From: Chrysogorgia sp. JL179-B06
Lineage: Eukaryota; Cnidaria; Anthozoa; Scleralcyonacea; Chrysogorgiidae
Length of the DNA stretch: 64,000 nucleotides
NCBI GenBank assembly: GCA_035772405.1
Contig: JAYKKM010000258.1
Location: 1,054,001-1,118,000, forward strand
Direction: 5' to 3'
Below, piece after piece: positions 44,039-54,610 of this stretch. Numbering within the stretch: the first letter of the stretch is position 1; the number at the start of each line of letters is the position of its first letter. The notes below the pieces were generated by a model, which had not been told where the DNA came from, made no database searches, and saw only the letters and a program-made list of their open reading frames with translations. Both the position numbers and the translations under genes were made by a program.

Positions 44039-44783
44039 GGTCGGTAGCATCTTCAGTCGTCGATCATAGGCGGCGGAACCACGGGGGCTAGGGCGGCTAT
44101 AGCCCCCCTAGAAGACGCATCTAGGGGGCTAAGCCCCCCCCCCCCTACCCAATATCCCACTTGAATCCCATGAAATCCCAAGAGATACCACGTAATTCCA
44201 TGGCATGTCATGGACAATAAATTAGAAGGGGATCATGGGAACAACAAATGTGTAATAACCGTGGCGCCATGGCGACATTTACTGTAAATTATGATATTTG
44301 GTTCTTTGTTTTTGCGTGAAATGTGAGCCGTGGTTACGGCAAAATTAGCTAGAAACGTTCGCTCAGAATGCCGGAAATCACGTTTCAGAGCTTCTAGATT
44401 TCACAATTTTTAGGGGGAGCATGCCCCCCTAATCCCCCTAAAAGTATTGCGCCTTCGGAGCGAACAACTTCACAGATTTGTACCGGTTTCGCCTAGTTTC
44501 AGCCCCCCTACTTTCAAACACGTTCCGCTCTTAGTATTATGTATATGGTTCACTTACATAAATATTGATTATTAACTGAATATTTCAAGTTCGCTTGCAT
44601 AGCTGAGTGGTCTGTGTCATTGATGTTTACTTGTGAGGTCGGGGTTCGAGTGTTGGGTGAGTAGGATTTTTACCATTTTTTAAATTTTTACTTTACTTTT
44701 TTTCTTTTTAATAGGGTTAGGGTTTGGTTTAGAATATTATCAAAAAATAGTCGCGCGTAAAAAAGTCCCGAGATGCTACCGAC
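44039..44783. mobile_element. TIR element with hAT-like G/C-rich interior
   Basis: GGTCGGTAGCATCT (44039-44052) is matched by AGATGCTACCGAC (44771-44783; its last C lies beyond the next insertion at 45598). Inside, GGCGGCGGAACCACGGGGGC and a CCCCCCTACTTTCAAACACG / GTTCCGC block (44505-44530) look like a second, inner pair of hAT-type ends around AGGGGGAGCATGCCCCCCTA. No transposase. Confidence 0.5.
44600..44668 (+). other. tRNA-like sequence (possible SINE head)
   Basis: GCATAGCTGAGTGGTCTGTG resembles box A and GGTCGGGGTTCGAGTGT resembles box B at normal spacing. The acceptor stem does not pair well. Best read as a decayed tRNA-derived sequence. Confidence 0.3.
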
Positions 44784-45589
44784 TAAAGATGTGCAAATCC
44801 GATCCGATCGGATTCGTTTGGATTCGGAGCGATAAATAGAAATTTCGGATCGGATTAGAAAAGTTGTTCGGCAATTGGATCGTATTGGAAACTGTTTACG
44901 GTTTTATATTACCTCGTATTATAGGTTTTTTGATGAGTGATGACATATTAACCATTTGCTTCGGTGACAAGATACACTTTAAGAAGTTGTCAACAATCGA
45001 CAACATTTAGTAATTGTTTCACTTTGAAGTTGAACGGGAGTGGAGAGATTTTAGCATGCCTTGCAAGCAGTGCGTCAGCAGAAAGATCGTTCTCGCAAGC
45101 CGGATGAACTATCAATGTTCGACGCACACGAATCGCGCCAAAGAATGTCAACGCGCTTCTTTGTATACGAAGTTAAGCTTTCTTAAACAGAAAGCGTGGG
45201 GTACTACATTAGAAATGGATGATGTAGATTTTGTAGAATGTATATATGTTCTTTCAGTGACGTTAGACTTCTCGATTAGCTTTATTTTGTAATTTGTAAA
45301 AACTTTCTGTCATGTATTATCTATTTATCTGCTCAATTTTCATTTGATTAAACGGTTTACATTTTGATGACAACTCAGATTTATCGTAATAACGCAGTAT
45401 CCTGTACGAAAGTTTATGTATTGGAAAATGGAAAGGGTATAATTTCAGTTCGGATTTTTTTCGGATCGGATCGTCATGTTTTATTGACGTCGGATCGGAT
45501 CGGATCCGGATACAAATTTTTCGGATCGGATTTCGATCATCAATCAATTGTCGGATTCTAACTGTCCAATCCGATCCGATGCACCTCTA
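44784..45589. mobile_element. Non-autonomous hAT element (806 bp)
   Basis: Exact 8-bp duplication CTACCGAC at 44776-44783 and 45590-45597. The ends are inverted: TAAAGATGTGCAAATCCGAT and (reverse complement of the right end) TAGAGGTGCATCGGATCGGA, matching the TAGAGGTGCA-type hAT termini. Subterminal regions repeat TCGGATCGGAT many times. The 92-codon plus-strand frame (45014-45292) has no transposase motif. Confidence 0.85.
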
Positions 45590-45597
45590 CTACCGAC

Positions 45598-45800
45598 CAT
45601 CAAATATGAAGGAAGTACTGTGATCAAAAATCAAGACAAAAACATTCGAATGCTTCAGCAAAAGATGCGTGGATATGTCGCCCTCTCTGTTGCCTGTGGG
45701 TAAAGCTCCTCGAAATGACCCGACGGGATTAGCCCGTAAACGGTAAAAGTGGTAAATCAAGTGTCAAATTATTATTTATAGTTTTCAGTGTTAGTTTTTT
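45598..45800. other. Spacer
   Basis: Right flank of the hAT insertion; no gene. Confidence 0.4.
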
Positions 45801-45809
45801 CCTGATATA

Positions 45810-45935
45810 TTTGGTTATTTCAAATAACCAAGTTTTTATCTTGGTTATATCAAATAACCAAGTTAATGTAACTTGGTCATTTCAAATAACCAGTTTTACG
45901 TGCGCATCCAAATTGGTTATATCAAATAACGACGA
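45810..45935. repeat. GGTTATTTCAAATAACC palindromic motifs
   Basis: Four imperfect copies of the 17-bp palindrome GGTTAT(T/A)TCAAATAACC, two of them with CTTGG / CCAAG extensions, separated by 15-30 bp. They lead into the GGTTATTTAAAATAAT-containing minisatellite. Confidence 0.8.
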
Positions 45936-45964
45936 CCGCTGACCATAATGTACTGAGGACGTTC

Positions 45965-46390
45965 CTCGCCGAGTGTCCAAAAAGTATTTTGGTTATTTAA
46001 AATAATGCTCGCCGAGTGTCCAAAATCTAATTTTGGTTATTTAAAAAATAATGCTCGCCGAGTGTCCAAAAACTATTTTGGTTATTTAAAATAATGCTCG
46101 CCGAGTGTCCAAAATCTAATTTTGGTTATTTAAAAAATAATGCTCGCCGAGTGTCCAAAAACTATTTTGGTTATTTAAAATAATGCTCGCCGAGTGTCCA
46201 AAATCTAATTTTGGTTATTTAAAAAATAATGCTCGCCGAGTGTCCAAAAACTATTTTGGTTATTTAAAATAATGCTCGCCGAGTGTCCAAAATCTAATTT
46301 TGGTTATTTAAAATAATGCTCGCCGAGTGTCCAAAAACTATTTTGGTTATTTAAAATAATGCTCGCTGAGTGTCCAAAAACTATTGGAGC
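45965..46390 (+). repeat. Dimeric minisatellite (46 + 43 bp, 89-bp period)
   Basis: GCTCGCCGAGTGTCC starts at 46007, 46053, 46096, 46142 and 46185 and onward, alternating 46 and 43 bp. The two half-units differ as AAAATCTAATTTTGG and AAAAACTATTTTGG and as TTTAAAAAATAAT and TTTAAAATAAT. About nine half-units. No coding role seen. Confidence 0.9.
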
Positions 46391-46751
46391 ACCCCCCCGT
46401 AAATGTTTTGAATTTTGGGTCTCTGAAACAACATTTCCCACGCTTTGAGGGCACTTTTGAGCAAAATATAAAGGCCTGAAATCCCATTTTTTAACAGAGT
46501 ATCCCGTCATTTTTAAGAAATATTTCAGTAAAGTAGAATAATTAGTATTATTTTATTGAGAGTCTAATAAGATGTAACAGTTAGTTTTAATTAAATTCTT
46601 AGAGTCTCCTAGATTTCTTTTCCGATGTAATTTCGATACAGGAATGTTTCCTATACCTTGTGGTTTATATTGATAAAAGTTTAGACACATGAATCTCTTC
46701 GAACGAAGATATATTCACAAAAACGGCTTTGAGTGCTAAATGTTGTGATCG
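46391..46751. other. Spacer with hAT-like G/C piece
   Basis: TTTTGGGTCTCTGAAACAAC-ATTTCCCACGCTTTGAGG (about 46413) resembles TTTGGATCTCTGAAATGGC-ATTTGCAGCATTCTGAG near 48272, so both may be remnants of one repeat family. No gene. Confidence 0.4.
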
Positions 46752-46759
46752 AATTCAGC

Positions 46760-47032
46760 CATAGACGTACGAGGCGGGGGGGGGGGGGGGGGCAGGGGGT
46801 GCAGCTTCCCCCCAGACGAATGAAAATGTTGCTAAGTCGGGCAAAAAAAATAAAAAATTGGATGAAAATGGGGAAAAGTAATCAAAACAACTTATCAAAA
46901 CATAGTCATATCCATACAAACACGTATATATGATTACCGGTGGGCTTTTTTATATCAAAAGTCGGCAATTTCCGTTTCAGTTGGGCAAAACGTTCTCCAC
47001 CCGTCCTATAAATTTGTGAATGTACGCCTATG
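46760..47032. mobile_element. Non-autonomous hAT element (273 bp)
   Basis: Exact 8-bp duplication AATTCAGC at 46752-46759 and 47033-47040. Inverted ends CATAGACGTACGAGGC and (reverse complement) CATAGGCGTACATTC. A 17-G run (46776-46792) sits just inside the left end. No transposase. Confidence 0.85.
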
Positions 47033-47040
47033 AATTCAGC

Positions 47041-47765
47041 TCACCCTTGCGGGTTCAGGTTACACATGATTGCGATTTTATCAAACAATGTATACGCAAA
47101 TTTAATTATCTGTCAATTTACATTATTAATCACGTCTCTTCATCAGTTCTTTAATAGCCCGAGTTAACGCCTACCGGACGTCTTGTTACTTTATAATTTA
47201 TTACAGTATATTTGTCGTCAAGAATATACTCTTGCCAGTTCATAACTGCAAAGTAAAAACTCAATATTACCGTTATAAAAAGTAAATTTCAGTCAAAATA
47301 ATGGTGGTCGCAAACGAGAGAATTTGATTTTGGCCGGTCGGATTTATTTAGTGCCGGCTACTCCCGAGCAGCTTGGTAATAACTCCTAAAACGATAAAGA
47401 ATTGCATAAATTGTAGTTCTTTCATATCTTATCTTGTTCTTGAGTTATTCAAGGTGGTGTAATATGACCTATGACACCACATGTTGTTCCCTTTTCTAAA
47501 ACAATTTTCGACTGTTGACCAGTAAGGTATATTTTCTGTAGTATAAATCCACTAAACTAGAATATTTTGCGAACTAATTTGTTACTATGGAAACAATAAG
47601 GTTGACGTAGAGATATTCAATTTAGTGAACTATATACTTGTGCTAGCCTCCTCTGCAGGCAACTCTGTGGCTTGTTTATGCTTCCAACATAGTCAGTAGA
47701 ATTATATTGTCTGGAAATGTGGCCACAGTCTTTCTTCTATGTTTCTGTTCAGTTTGGCTCGTGCC
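47041..47765. other. Non-coding spacer
   Basis: No gene or repeat family recognised. Confidence 0.4.
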
Positions 47766-47870
47766 TTCAGCACTCGCCCCCCCCCCCCCCCCCCGCCCCC
47801 CAATATTTTGTAAAGTGTCCGGCACTGCATCCAAGTACTGATCGGGCTTGACTTATGGGTGAGTGGCAGC
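47766..47870 (-). other. hAT-type end abutting a 5S-like sequence
   Basis: On the minus strand, GCCCGATCAGTACTTGGATG is followed by CAGTGCCGGACACTTTACAA and an 18-G run. The first resembles the 5S rRNA segment around TTAGTACTTGGATGG; the second resembles a CAGTG-starting hAT terminus. Confidence 0.45.
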
Positions 47871-48889
47871 CCCCTTAATTGTGTTTCCCAACTCAACTAT
47901 TGAACGAAATTGCTTGAAACTTTGCACAAGTATAGCCTCATTCACAGGCAACTTTTTATCCAAGTCAAGTAGCTTGCAAGGCTGTGCAAGCAAATGTTTT
48001 GGTTGGGATTGCATTTAATTTCCCTCTCCCATGTGTAAATTTATCTGGCTCGGCCAAAACATCCTCTGGAAATGCGGCAAACTTCAAAGGAGCTACTTTG
48101 GCAATCGAACTGCTATTCATGTTGAGGGGTACCTGAAAGTGCACAAATGCTTTGTTTTAGGTTTATTAATATATTTGAACAACATTAAACTCAAACGTTG
48201 CTATTGGATATAACTGCTTCATTATTGTTTCTGTTCAGTGGTTGCTGAACACAATGAATTTTCATTTTCAATTTGGATCTCTGAAATGGCATTTGCAGCA
48301 TTCTGAGAACACATTTTGTAAAAAATTTTAGGTTTTCAAAACACTATTTTAATGGTGTATTTTGTTATAAATCACATGCTAAGCATAAAAAACAACATTT
48401 CAGAGAAAATATTCTAGATGATTATCTACATTTGTGAATGGAATTGCAAGGTGGTTTAATTAAAACGCCAATGACAATGTAAAATTTATTTTTAGTTTCC
48501 GAATCGTTTCTCATTAACAAATGATTGCTCGATATTATTTGTTACGTTAGGTTTCAATATTCGAAATAACGGCCCTGCTTTTTCGTTTTGAATCTTCAAA
48601 ACATAGGACATTGCCAACTGGCAAAACAACGTGTCATCTTACTTTACCTTCAAACACATGGCTTTCCTTCGCTGATATAACCCGTAGCATTGTTCAAAGT
48701 TTACTATGGTTTGGATAAGAATACTTAGTGAAAACGTAGCTTTCCAATGCTATCGGTGTCTTTGAGATGACAAGGTATAACACCCGCGTGATTACTTAGC
48801 TAACACATTAGACGGCACGCTTGGTAGTGCTTCCACTTCTTGAAATGAAAACTTTCTTGTGCTTCCACTTTTCAAAATGAAAGCTTCAG
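47871..48889. other. Non-coding with a dispersed repeat
   Basis: The segment 48060-48230 is related to 26360-26560 (shared GGCAAACTTCA, TTTTGTTTTAGGTTTATTAA and AACGTTGCTATTGGAT). No gene is supported. Confidence 0.5.
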
Positions 48890-49045
48890 CTAAAATTATT
48901 GCGGGGGGTGATCGCATACCCCTCGCCAACCCCCACCCACCCCCGCCTAGTGTCCGCCACTGCTTGGATGGGTAATCAGTACTTGGATGGGTAATCAGCT
49001 AGTACTTTGATGGGTGACCATCTGGGTATAAACCTTGTTCGCTAG
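48890..49045 (+). other. hAT-type end followed by a 5S rRNA-like fragment
   Basis: A G/C-rich interior ends in TAGTGTCCGCCACTG, then CTTGGATGGGTAATCAGTAC, a near-repeat of it, and GTACTTTGATGGGTGACCAT-CTGGGTATAAACC. The last resembles the 3' half of 5S rRNA (AGTACTTGGATGGGAGACCG-CCTGGGAATACC). Too diverged and incomplete for a working 5S gene; a 5S-derived SINE is possible. Confidence 0.45.
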
Positions 49046-49169
49046 CTTGAACTCATGTGAGTAGAGTTATTATTAGTTATTTGTTGATCTCTCCCATTTA
49101 TGAAGAGGTTTAATAATCATAGAAGCAGTTTGAATAGTGGTCTATTACAAATTTGGCATTCTGATTGGC

Positions 49170-49610
49170 TGACCCCGGCGAAAATTTGTTCATGAATTGA
49201 TGAACTTTCATGGGTCGTTCATGAATGTTCATATCCGTTCATGAATAGTTCATGTTCAGTTCATCAAAAATGAAACATGTAGTTCATGAATAACTGTTCA
49301 TGAACTATTCATGATGTATTTCATGAACAGTTCATGAGGTTTGATGAACAACAAATTAGTTCATGAACTTTATGTTCATCATGTTGTATCGTTCATGAAC
49401 GTTCATGAATATTCATAACAAACTATTGATTATTTCATGAACTTATTATTCATGAAAATTTCATGAAACTTCATGAAACTTGTTCATGAATATTTAATGA
49501 AATTTTGATGAACAACAGTCACATTTAAATGACAAAATACAGTTATTCATGAAAGGTTCATGAAATTTGGTCATGAATTTTCATTGGTGATCATTTCGTG
49601 AAATGTGCTA
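49170..49610. repeat. TTCATGAA palindrome cluster, left
   Basis: More than 20 copies of TTCATGAA, GTTCATGAAC and near variants in ~440 bp. Each is a perfect 8-10-bp palindrome. No coding frame. Confidence 0.9.
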
Positions 49611-50750
49611 ATTTGATTCCACTGTAGCGCAGAAACTGCGCTGTGACACAAATTCGCATGTCTTTGTTGCCAGTTTTACTGCAAAATTGGTCTTAAGCTT
49701 CTTTATATTTTAGACATTTTACACAGTGAGTCAGTACTCAGTACTGGTCTGGCTCGTGGCTATATATATAGACTAGCTAGAATCAAAAAGTCAAAACGTA
49801 CCGTAATTCATTTTAGTCTACGTTAAAGTGAAGAATGAGCAGTTTAGTCCAAATGCTATAGTTGTCTGAATGAGCGCATGTACTTTTACTTCGAGTTTTT
49901 CATTTATATAATTGGCAGGAAATAGCAAAAATACTTTGTTGGTGCTGAAGAGATAATTACTTAATCTCTTCGTTAATAGACTTGTAAATAACAGTAGCAG
50001 TCCTCGCATCTGCGATCTAGCTAACACAATATACCTATAAATTATAAGACTCCTAAGAGTAGACTGAATAAAATATACTATTGCGGCATTGAGCTTTTTC
50101 CAATCCCGTCAGAGATGCTTCATGCTTGCGGCTATGATAGTGCGTAATTCAATCCCACTCAAGTGTCATTACTGAGACCATCTTGGCGCCTGTCTTTGAA
50201 TATTTGAATATTGTGCGTTAAAGGCCGTTGATACGGAATGGATAATTCCACACAGTTTGGTGAATGTCTTAAAGAAAGGAGGAAAAGTGCGCTGGTACTT
50301 GCATTTAATGCTGCTATAGCTCTCAGTCTGCTGCGATTGTTAATTTGGTTGAAGAGAATTTCACAATCGGTGCCATTCAGAGGTAAATCTATGTCAAATT
50401 GTTTCTTCTCTGTATCATGCATGTAGTCCGGTTGCAATGCTTGGTTATATATCATTAATAACAGTCCGGTGTTAGTCACCATACCTGGCTATGCAACCCG
50501 CACTTATATATATACAGTACTGAGAAGTAATAGCATTGTACCTATTATTTTGGAGGGTCGCAGTCCCCAGGGAATGCTTCAAGCCGGGCAATCAATTACA
50601 CCACCCCGCTAGCTAGGCTGTCCCGTGAGACGCCCAGGCCTGGCAGTCCAGTAAGTCGCCCAGGCCTGGCATTCCAGTGTGGCCAGTAATCCGCTACTGC
50701 CTAGTTAGGTACTTGTGGTGTTTCTTGCGCGGCCGAGAAAACCCATCTCC
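49611..50750. other. Interior spacer with one unassigned frame
   Basis: A 107-codon minus-strand frame (50482-50159) starts with a Met and looks compositionally protein-like (DLPLNGTDCEILFNQI), but I recognise no family. Direct copies of CGCCCAGGCCTGGCA(G/T)TCCAGT occur near 50630-50675. Otherwise nothing assignable. Confidence 0.35.
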
Positions 50751-50829
50751 AATGCGACCCCTCCAGCTTGCTGGAGCGAGGGTTTTTGAGGCCTACAAAC
50801 CCTCTTCCAGAAGGAGCAACCAACCCCAA

Positions 50830-51108
50830 TTAACTAAGGACCTGTGCGACTGCGGTGAGCACATCCGGAGGTGTGCGAATGTATCGTTGATCTGCATTAA
50901 TGGACCAGCGGCCAAGAGTCTTGTTCAAGTGATCCAGGATGCCCGTGACCGCTGCGAATGTAGCCGCCCCAATACGGAAACTGTGGCTGCTGAACGCTGA
51001 CCCAACCCTGCTGCGGTAAAACAGATTGACAATGGGTGAAGACAACAAGGGTCCTGGGGCGAGCCCCTTATGGATAATGACAGACCCTGAGCTGGTAGGT
51101 CGTAACAC
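50830..51108 (-). pseudogene. Tyrosine recombinase C-terminal domain
   Basis: Encodes SSHSFRIGAATFAAVTGILD, HLNKTLGRWSINADQRYIRT and PPDVLTAVAQVLS. The H-x2-R box (HSFR) and the C-terminal nucleophile Tyr (RYIRTP) of tyrosine recombinases are present; the upstream catalytic Arg lies outside this frame. In DIRS-like elements this enzyme inserts the circular DNA intermediate without target duplication. Confidence 0.8.
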
Positions 51109-51364
51109 TTAAATCAAGTTGTGAGACCAGGCTGAGGAGCAAGGCCAGGGGGATGGTGGAAGGATGCGGACCCGCCTGAGGGACTAAACGCTGGAATTGA
51201 CTTGGAAGCGAAAATGAGACAAGGGCCGTGTTGTCGCAGAGGAAGAGAACATGTAGTTTGGACCACGGAGCCGTAGAATGCGCTGCAATTTATCATTGGA
51301 GTCGAGCTGTAGAAGCAATGGAATCTAGCTCTATACCTAAAAACAGATTAAAACATCAGCATTG

Positions 51365-51610
51365 TTAGCGGGGCCCTCCCGTTGGGTTGGGTGAAGAGGA
51401 AGGCCGAGTCGTTTGAAGGTTTGAAAGGCCGTTGAGACGTATGACTGACACTGGTGGGAGTCTGTGAATCCAGTGAACCACTGAGGCAACGGTGTCGAAC
51501 AAATAGGGGTGGAGTCGGATCAATGGAATCGAACGTAAACCGAAGGGTAGGACTAGGTCAACATAAAATTGCTCTCGCCAGAACATTCCGAAGCAAAAGT
51601 GGTCGGTTGG
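51365..51610 (-). pseudogene. DIRS-like reverse transcriptase, distal half
   Basis: Encodes REQFYVDLVLPFGLRSIPLI and LFDTVASVVHWI. The following part reads best in a second frame (SYVSTAFQTFKRLGLPLHPT), so a frameshift lies near 51460. LPFGLRS is the box after the catalytic region in DIRS-type RTs. Confidence 0.75.
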
Positions 51611-51611
51611 G

Positions 51612-52285
51612 TGAATGAAGTCACCACTTCCTGTGGGTATCTCCCCAACATTACACTGGCATACGAGGTCACCACTTCCCGTGGGTATCTCCCCAACATT
51701 AAAATGGCATTTGGGGTCACCACTACCTGTGGGTATCTCCCCAACGTTACAATGGCATATGAGGTCACAACTTCCTGTGGGTATCTCCCCAACGTTACAT
51801 GGCATATGAGGTCACCACTTCCTGTGGGTATCTCCCCAACGTTACATGGTATATGAGGTCACCACTTTCTGTGGGTATCTCCTCAACGTTACATGGTATA
51901 TGAGGTCACCACTTCCCGTGGGTATCTCCCCAACATTAGAATGGCATTTGGGGTCACCACTTCCTGTGGGTATCTCCCCAACGTTACAATGGCATATATG
52001 AGGTCACCACTTCCTGTAGGTATCTCCCCAACGTTACAATGGCATATGAGGTCACCACTTCCTGTGGGTATCTCCTCAATATTACACTGGCATATGAGGT
52101 CACCACTTCCCATGGGTATCTCCCCAACATTAAAATGGCATATGGGGTCACCACTACCTGTGGGTATCTCCCCAACGTTACAATGGAATGCGAGGTCACC
52201 ATTTCCTGTGGGTATCTCCTCAATGTTCAAACAGCAAATGGAGCCGGTCCACTTCCTGTGGGTATCTCCCCGACATTCAAATAGC
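51612..52285 (-). repeat. 47-48-bp minisatellite inside the RT coding region
   Basis: About 14 units of GGTATCTCCCCAACGTTACA-ATGGCATATGAGGTCACCAC-TTCCTGTG; GGGTATCT starts at 51635, 51683, 51731, 51779, 51826, 51873 and 51920. The 48-bp units code 16 residues on the minus strand (GEIPTGSGDLICHCNV); the 47-bp units break that frame. The array sits exactly between the two RT halves. Confidence 0.9.
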
Positions 52286-52425
52286 GGGATGTTCTGGTAG
52301 GCCACCTTGACGTCAAATTTGGCCACAAGCACTCCTGGACCGAGCAACATGAGTTCCCAGATGGTGTCGTCGACAGACACATGGTGCATGGAATAGGGGA
52401 TCTTGCGGAGAGGACAGGTCAAGTA
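52286..52425 (-). pseudogene. DIRS-like reverse transcriptase, proximal half
   Basis: Encodes CPLRKIPYSMHHVSVDDTIW and LMLLGPGVLVAKFDVKVAYQ. It corresponds to the palm entry of DIRS RT, with the Asp of AKFDVK at the first catalytic position. It ends at the minisatellite. Confidence 0.75.
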
Positions 52426-52560
52426 TCGGCATCAGTTGTCAGGTTGATTGCGTTTGGAAGCGACAGGTTGGCCAGGATCAGACTGGTAAGCTTGCATCAC
52501 AGGGTGAGTGTTGTCCGCAGCAATGAGTTCAACAATACACACAGCCAGTTCAATTGAGGA

Positions 52561-53750
52561 TCAGAGACCGTAAATCATGAATACGCGTACCAAGAGAAAC
52601 CAAGAAGCTCGCATCCTTTTGCCCTAAACATGCAGTGACTGAAGGAGGAAGCTGATGGGGAGGACTGGATAATGGCACAGTAGTCCAATTGGTGACTTGC
52701 TGCAGGAGACTTGCTGCAGGCGAGTCTGAAAGAATGCCGCTGTCAACAATGAGGTGTTGCCATTGTAGGAACCGGGGTCGGGGCCATCCCTTACTTAACG
52801 TGGGCTTGTAATGCCCAAATGATGCCTATATTATAAGGTCAGAACCCTCGAAAAACCTTATAGATACAGATGATAAGACAAAACATATAGGAAGCAGCGA
52901 TAACGCAACCTACACATATGCCAGTAGCACAACACAACAATAGAGTGATGGTAATAAGGCACTGAGTATTCTGAACAAACAGACAGCATACTGGCAAGCA
53001 AACTGAATACATTTTATTTATGGCCAGCAGTAATAATGCAACAAGCAATCGAAACAGATGCAATTGCAGGATAAAGCAATGGGGGGGGGGGGATAATATG
53101 GCATTAAATGTAATGGTAACAATGGTGAAGGCAATAAGCACTTTGGAGAAACCATGCACTATAGCATGCAGTAATAAAGTAACCGGCACCCCACAGATGC
53201 AAGTAGCACAACATAGCATTAATAGAGTAATGGTAATAAGCATTCTAAAAAAGGACAAACAAAAACATATATATATATATACAGCACATGCAGTAGTAGG
53301 TTAATAAGCATGTAAGTTATCACCGATCAAAGTGAAGTAGATATCTTTAAGGTAGCAAAGGTAATAAATCACACAATGCAAATAGCACAGTCCACAGCAA
53401 GAATAAGGTAACAATGACGTGCAACAGCAAGGCACTTGCACTTTAACAAACCATATAAACAAGGCAACAAGCATTTAATAGCAATAGGGTGATAGTACTA
53501 GGGCCAATTTGTAATAAAACACACTTTGGAGAAAAAGAGCAGAGGGACTGTGGTTCCCCAGATAACCGAGCATAAATATTAATGAATACGCGTACCAACA
53601 AACCATATAAACAAGGGTATGCAACCTAGATACTTTAATAAGTAAGTGATGTGATCTATGTCAACATGTCAAGTATTATTGAGAGAAAGCTGTGATTGTG
53701 GTGTGAGTTTATATTATTAGGAATAAACGTAATAAAAATTCTGTGAAATT
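52561..53750. repeat. Degenerate internal repeats
   Basis: Blocks with GTAGCACAACA-(T/A)AG, TAATAGAGT(A/G)ATGGTAATAAG, ACAAACAGACAGCAT / ACAAACAAAAACAT and AACAAACCATATAAACAAGG recur two to three times. GAATACGCGTACCAA occurs near 52577 and 53585. A 12-G run is at 53081-53092. No protein domain; possibly untranslated or terminal parts of the retroelement. Confidence 0.5.
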
Positions 53751-54610
53751 GGGCGTATTTCCGACAACTCAACAATATTGGGTAATCTCACCCACATAAA
53801 CCGAAGCAACATTGGGTATCCACTGTTAAAACAATCTAGCTGAGAACCTTGGTTATTGTAACGTCACCGTGTTCAAACTGCATAAACTCGCATGGAGTCA
53901 ATGAAACGGCTTACCTTGAGAGCTACCGCTTTGTTCTTGCCATCACTAATGGCGCCAAAATCTCTTCAAAGACTTACCGGGTCAAGGCGAGCGCGACAGG
54001 CGCTGATCGTAGCCGATAAACAGCTCGCCGCTGCTTTTAAAAACAGCAAATACCGGACAGCATCGTTATGGAACTACGCGGTGATAGCAAGGCCCGTAGA
54101 ACAAATAATATAATAATGGCCGCGATGAAGCCCCTATACCAACTCGACGAAGGAACCCCTTTTATACCCCACAGGACTTTTCCCGAAACGCGGAGTGGAA
54201 ATTCGGACGACACGGTTGGCGAAGACGAGGGAGGTAGCCAAGACTCGGCAGTACTCAGCACTGGAAGAACTAGCGAACATGAGGAAGCGGCAGTCGAAAC
54301 TGGTGTTTATCGACGAAGTTGTTGTGACCGACGATATAGGTTGTAGCCGACGATATAGGTTGTAGCGAGTCCGAGGGCACTTTTGGAGGCGCAGTGTTGT
54401 CCATGAGGTCGGCCACTTGATCAACGGTAACGGTAGACTGGCTGTTGCATGATAAACGGGGCATAAACAACCGAGAACTGCTCATGCGAGAAAGTAAAAA
54501 CTGTTCAGGCGAAGAGGTTGTTGAGCTTTGGCGGGAAAACCTCGAGGTTACCCAGGTGAGAGCCACAATTACGTCATACTGGCTAACAGGCCCTCCTGTC
54601 AATAGCCCAT
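53751..54610 (-). other. Unassigned frames upstream of the DIRS-like RT
   Basis: Overlapping minus-strand frames at 54602-54270, 54424-54134 and 54261-54037 carry serine/proline-rich sequence with no motif I recognise. Their place upstream of RT would fit an ORF1/gag, but that is positional inference only. A small tandem duplication (CGACGATATAGGTTGTAG) lies at 54330-54365. Confidence 0.3.

Larger units (their letters stand above)
50750..52560 (-). mobile_element. DIRS-like (tyrosine-recombinase) retroelement, RT-RH-YR, decayed
   Basis: On the minus strand, RT comes first: RKIPYSMHHVSVDDTIWELM and GVLVAKFDVKVAYQNIP (52420-52290). A minisatellite interrupts; the RT resumes with FYVDLVLPFGLRS and TVASVVHWI (about 51580-51450). 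RNase H-like VLFLCDNTALV follows near 51240, and the tyrosine recombinase is last (51108-50830). The order RT-RH-YR is that of DIRS-type elements. Several frameshifts show it is inactive. Split or inverted terminal repeats typical of the group were not identified. Confidence 0.75.

Noticed and set aside
48960..49045. Functional 5S rRNA gene
   Set aside because: Only the 3' half resembles 5S, it is duplicated and diverged, and it adjoins a hAT-type end.
51569..52300. Plus-strand frames with repeated GYLPNI / SPLPVGISPTL motifs
   Set aside because: They are antisense translations of the 48-bp minisatellite inside the RT.
53020..53304. Frame rich in asparagine/lysine as a gene
   Set aside because: Degenerate repeat DNA with a G homopolymer; no domain and no conserved start.
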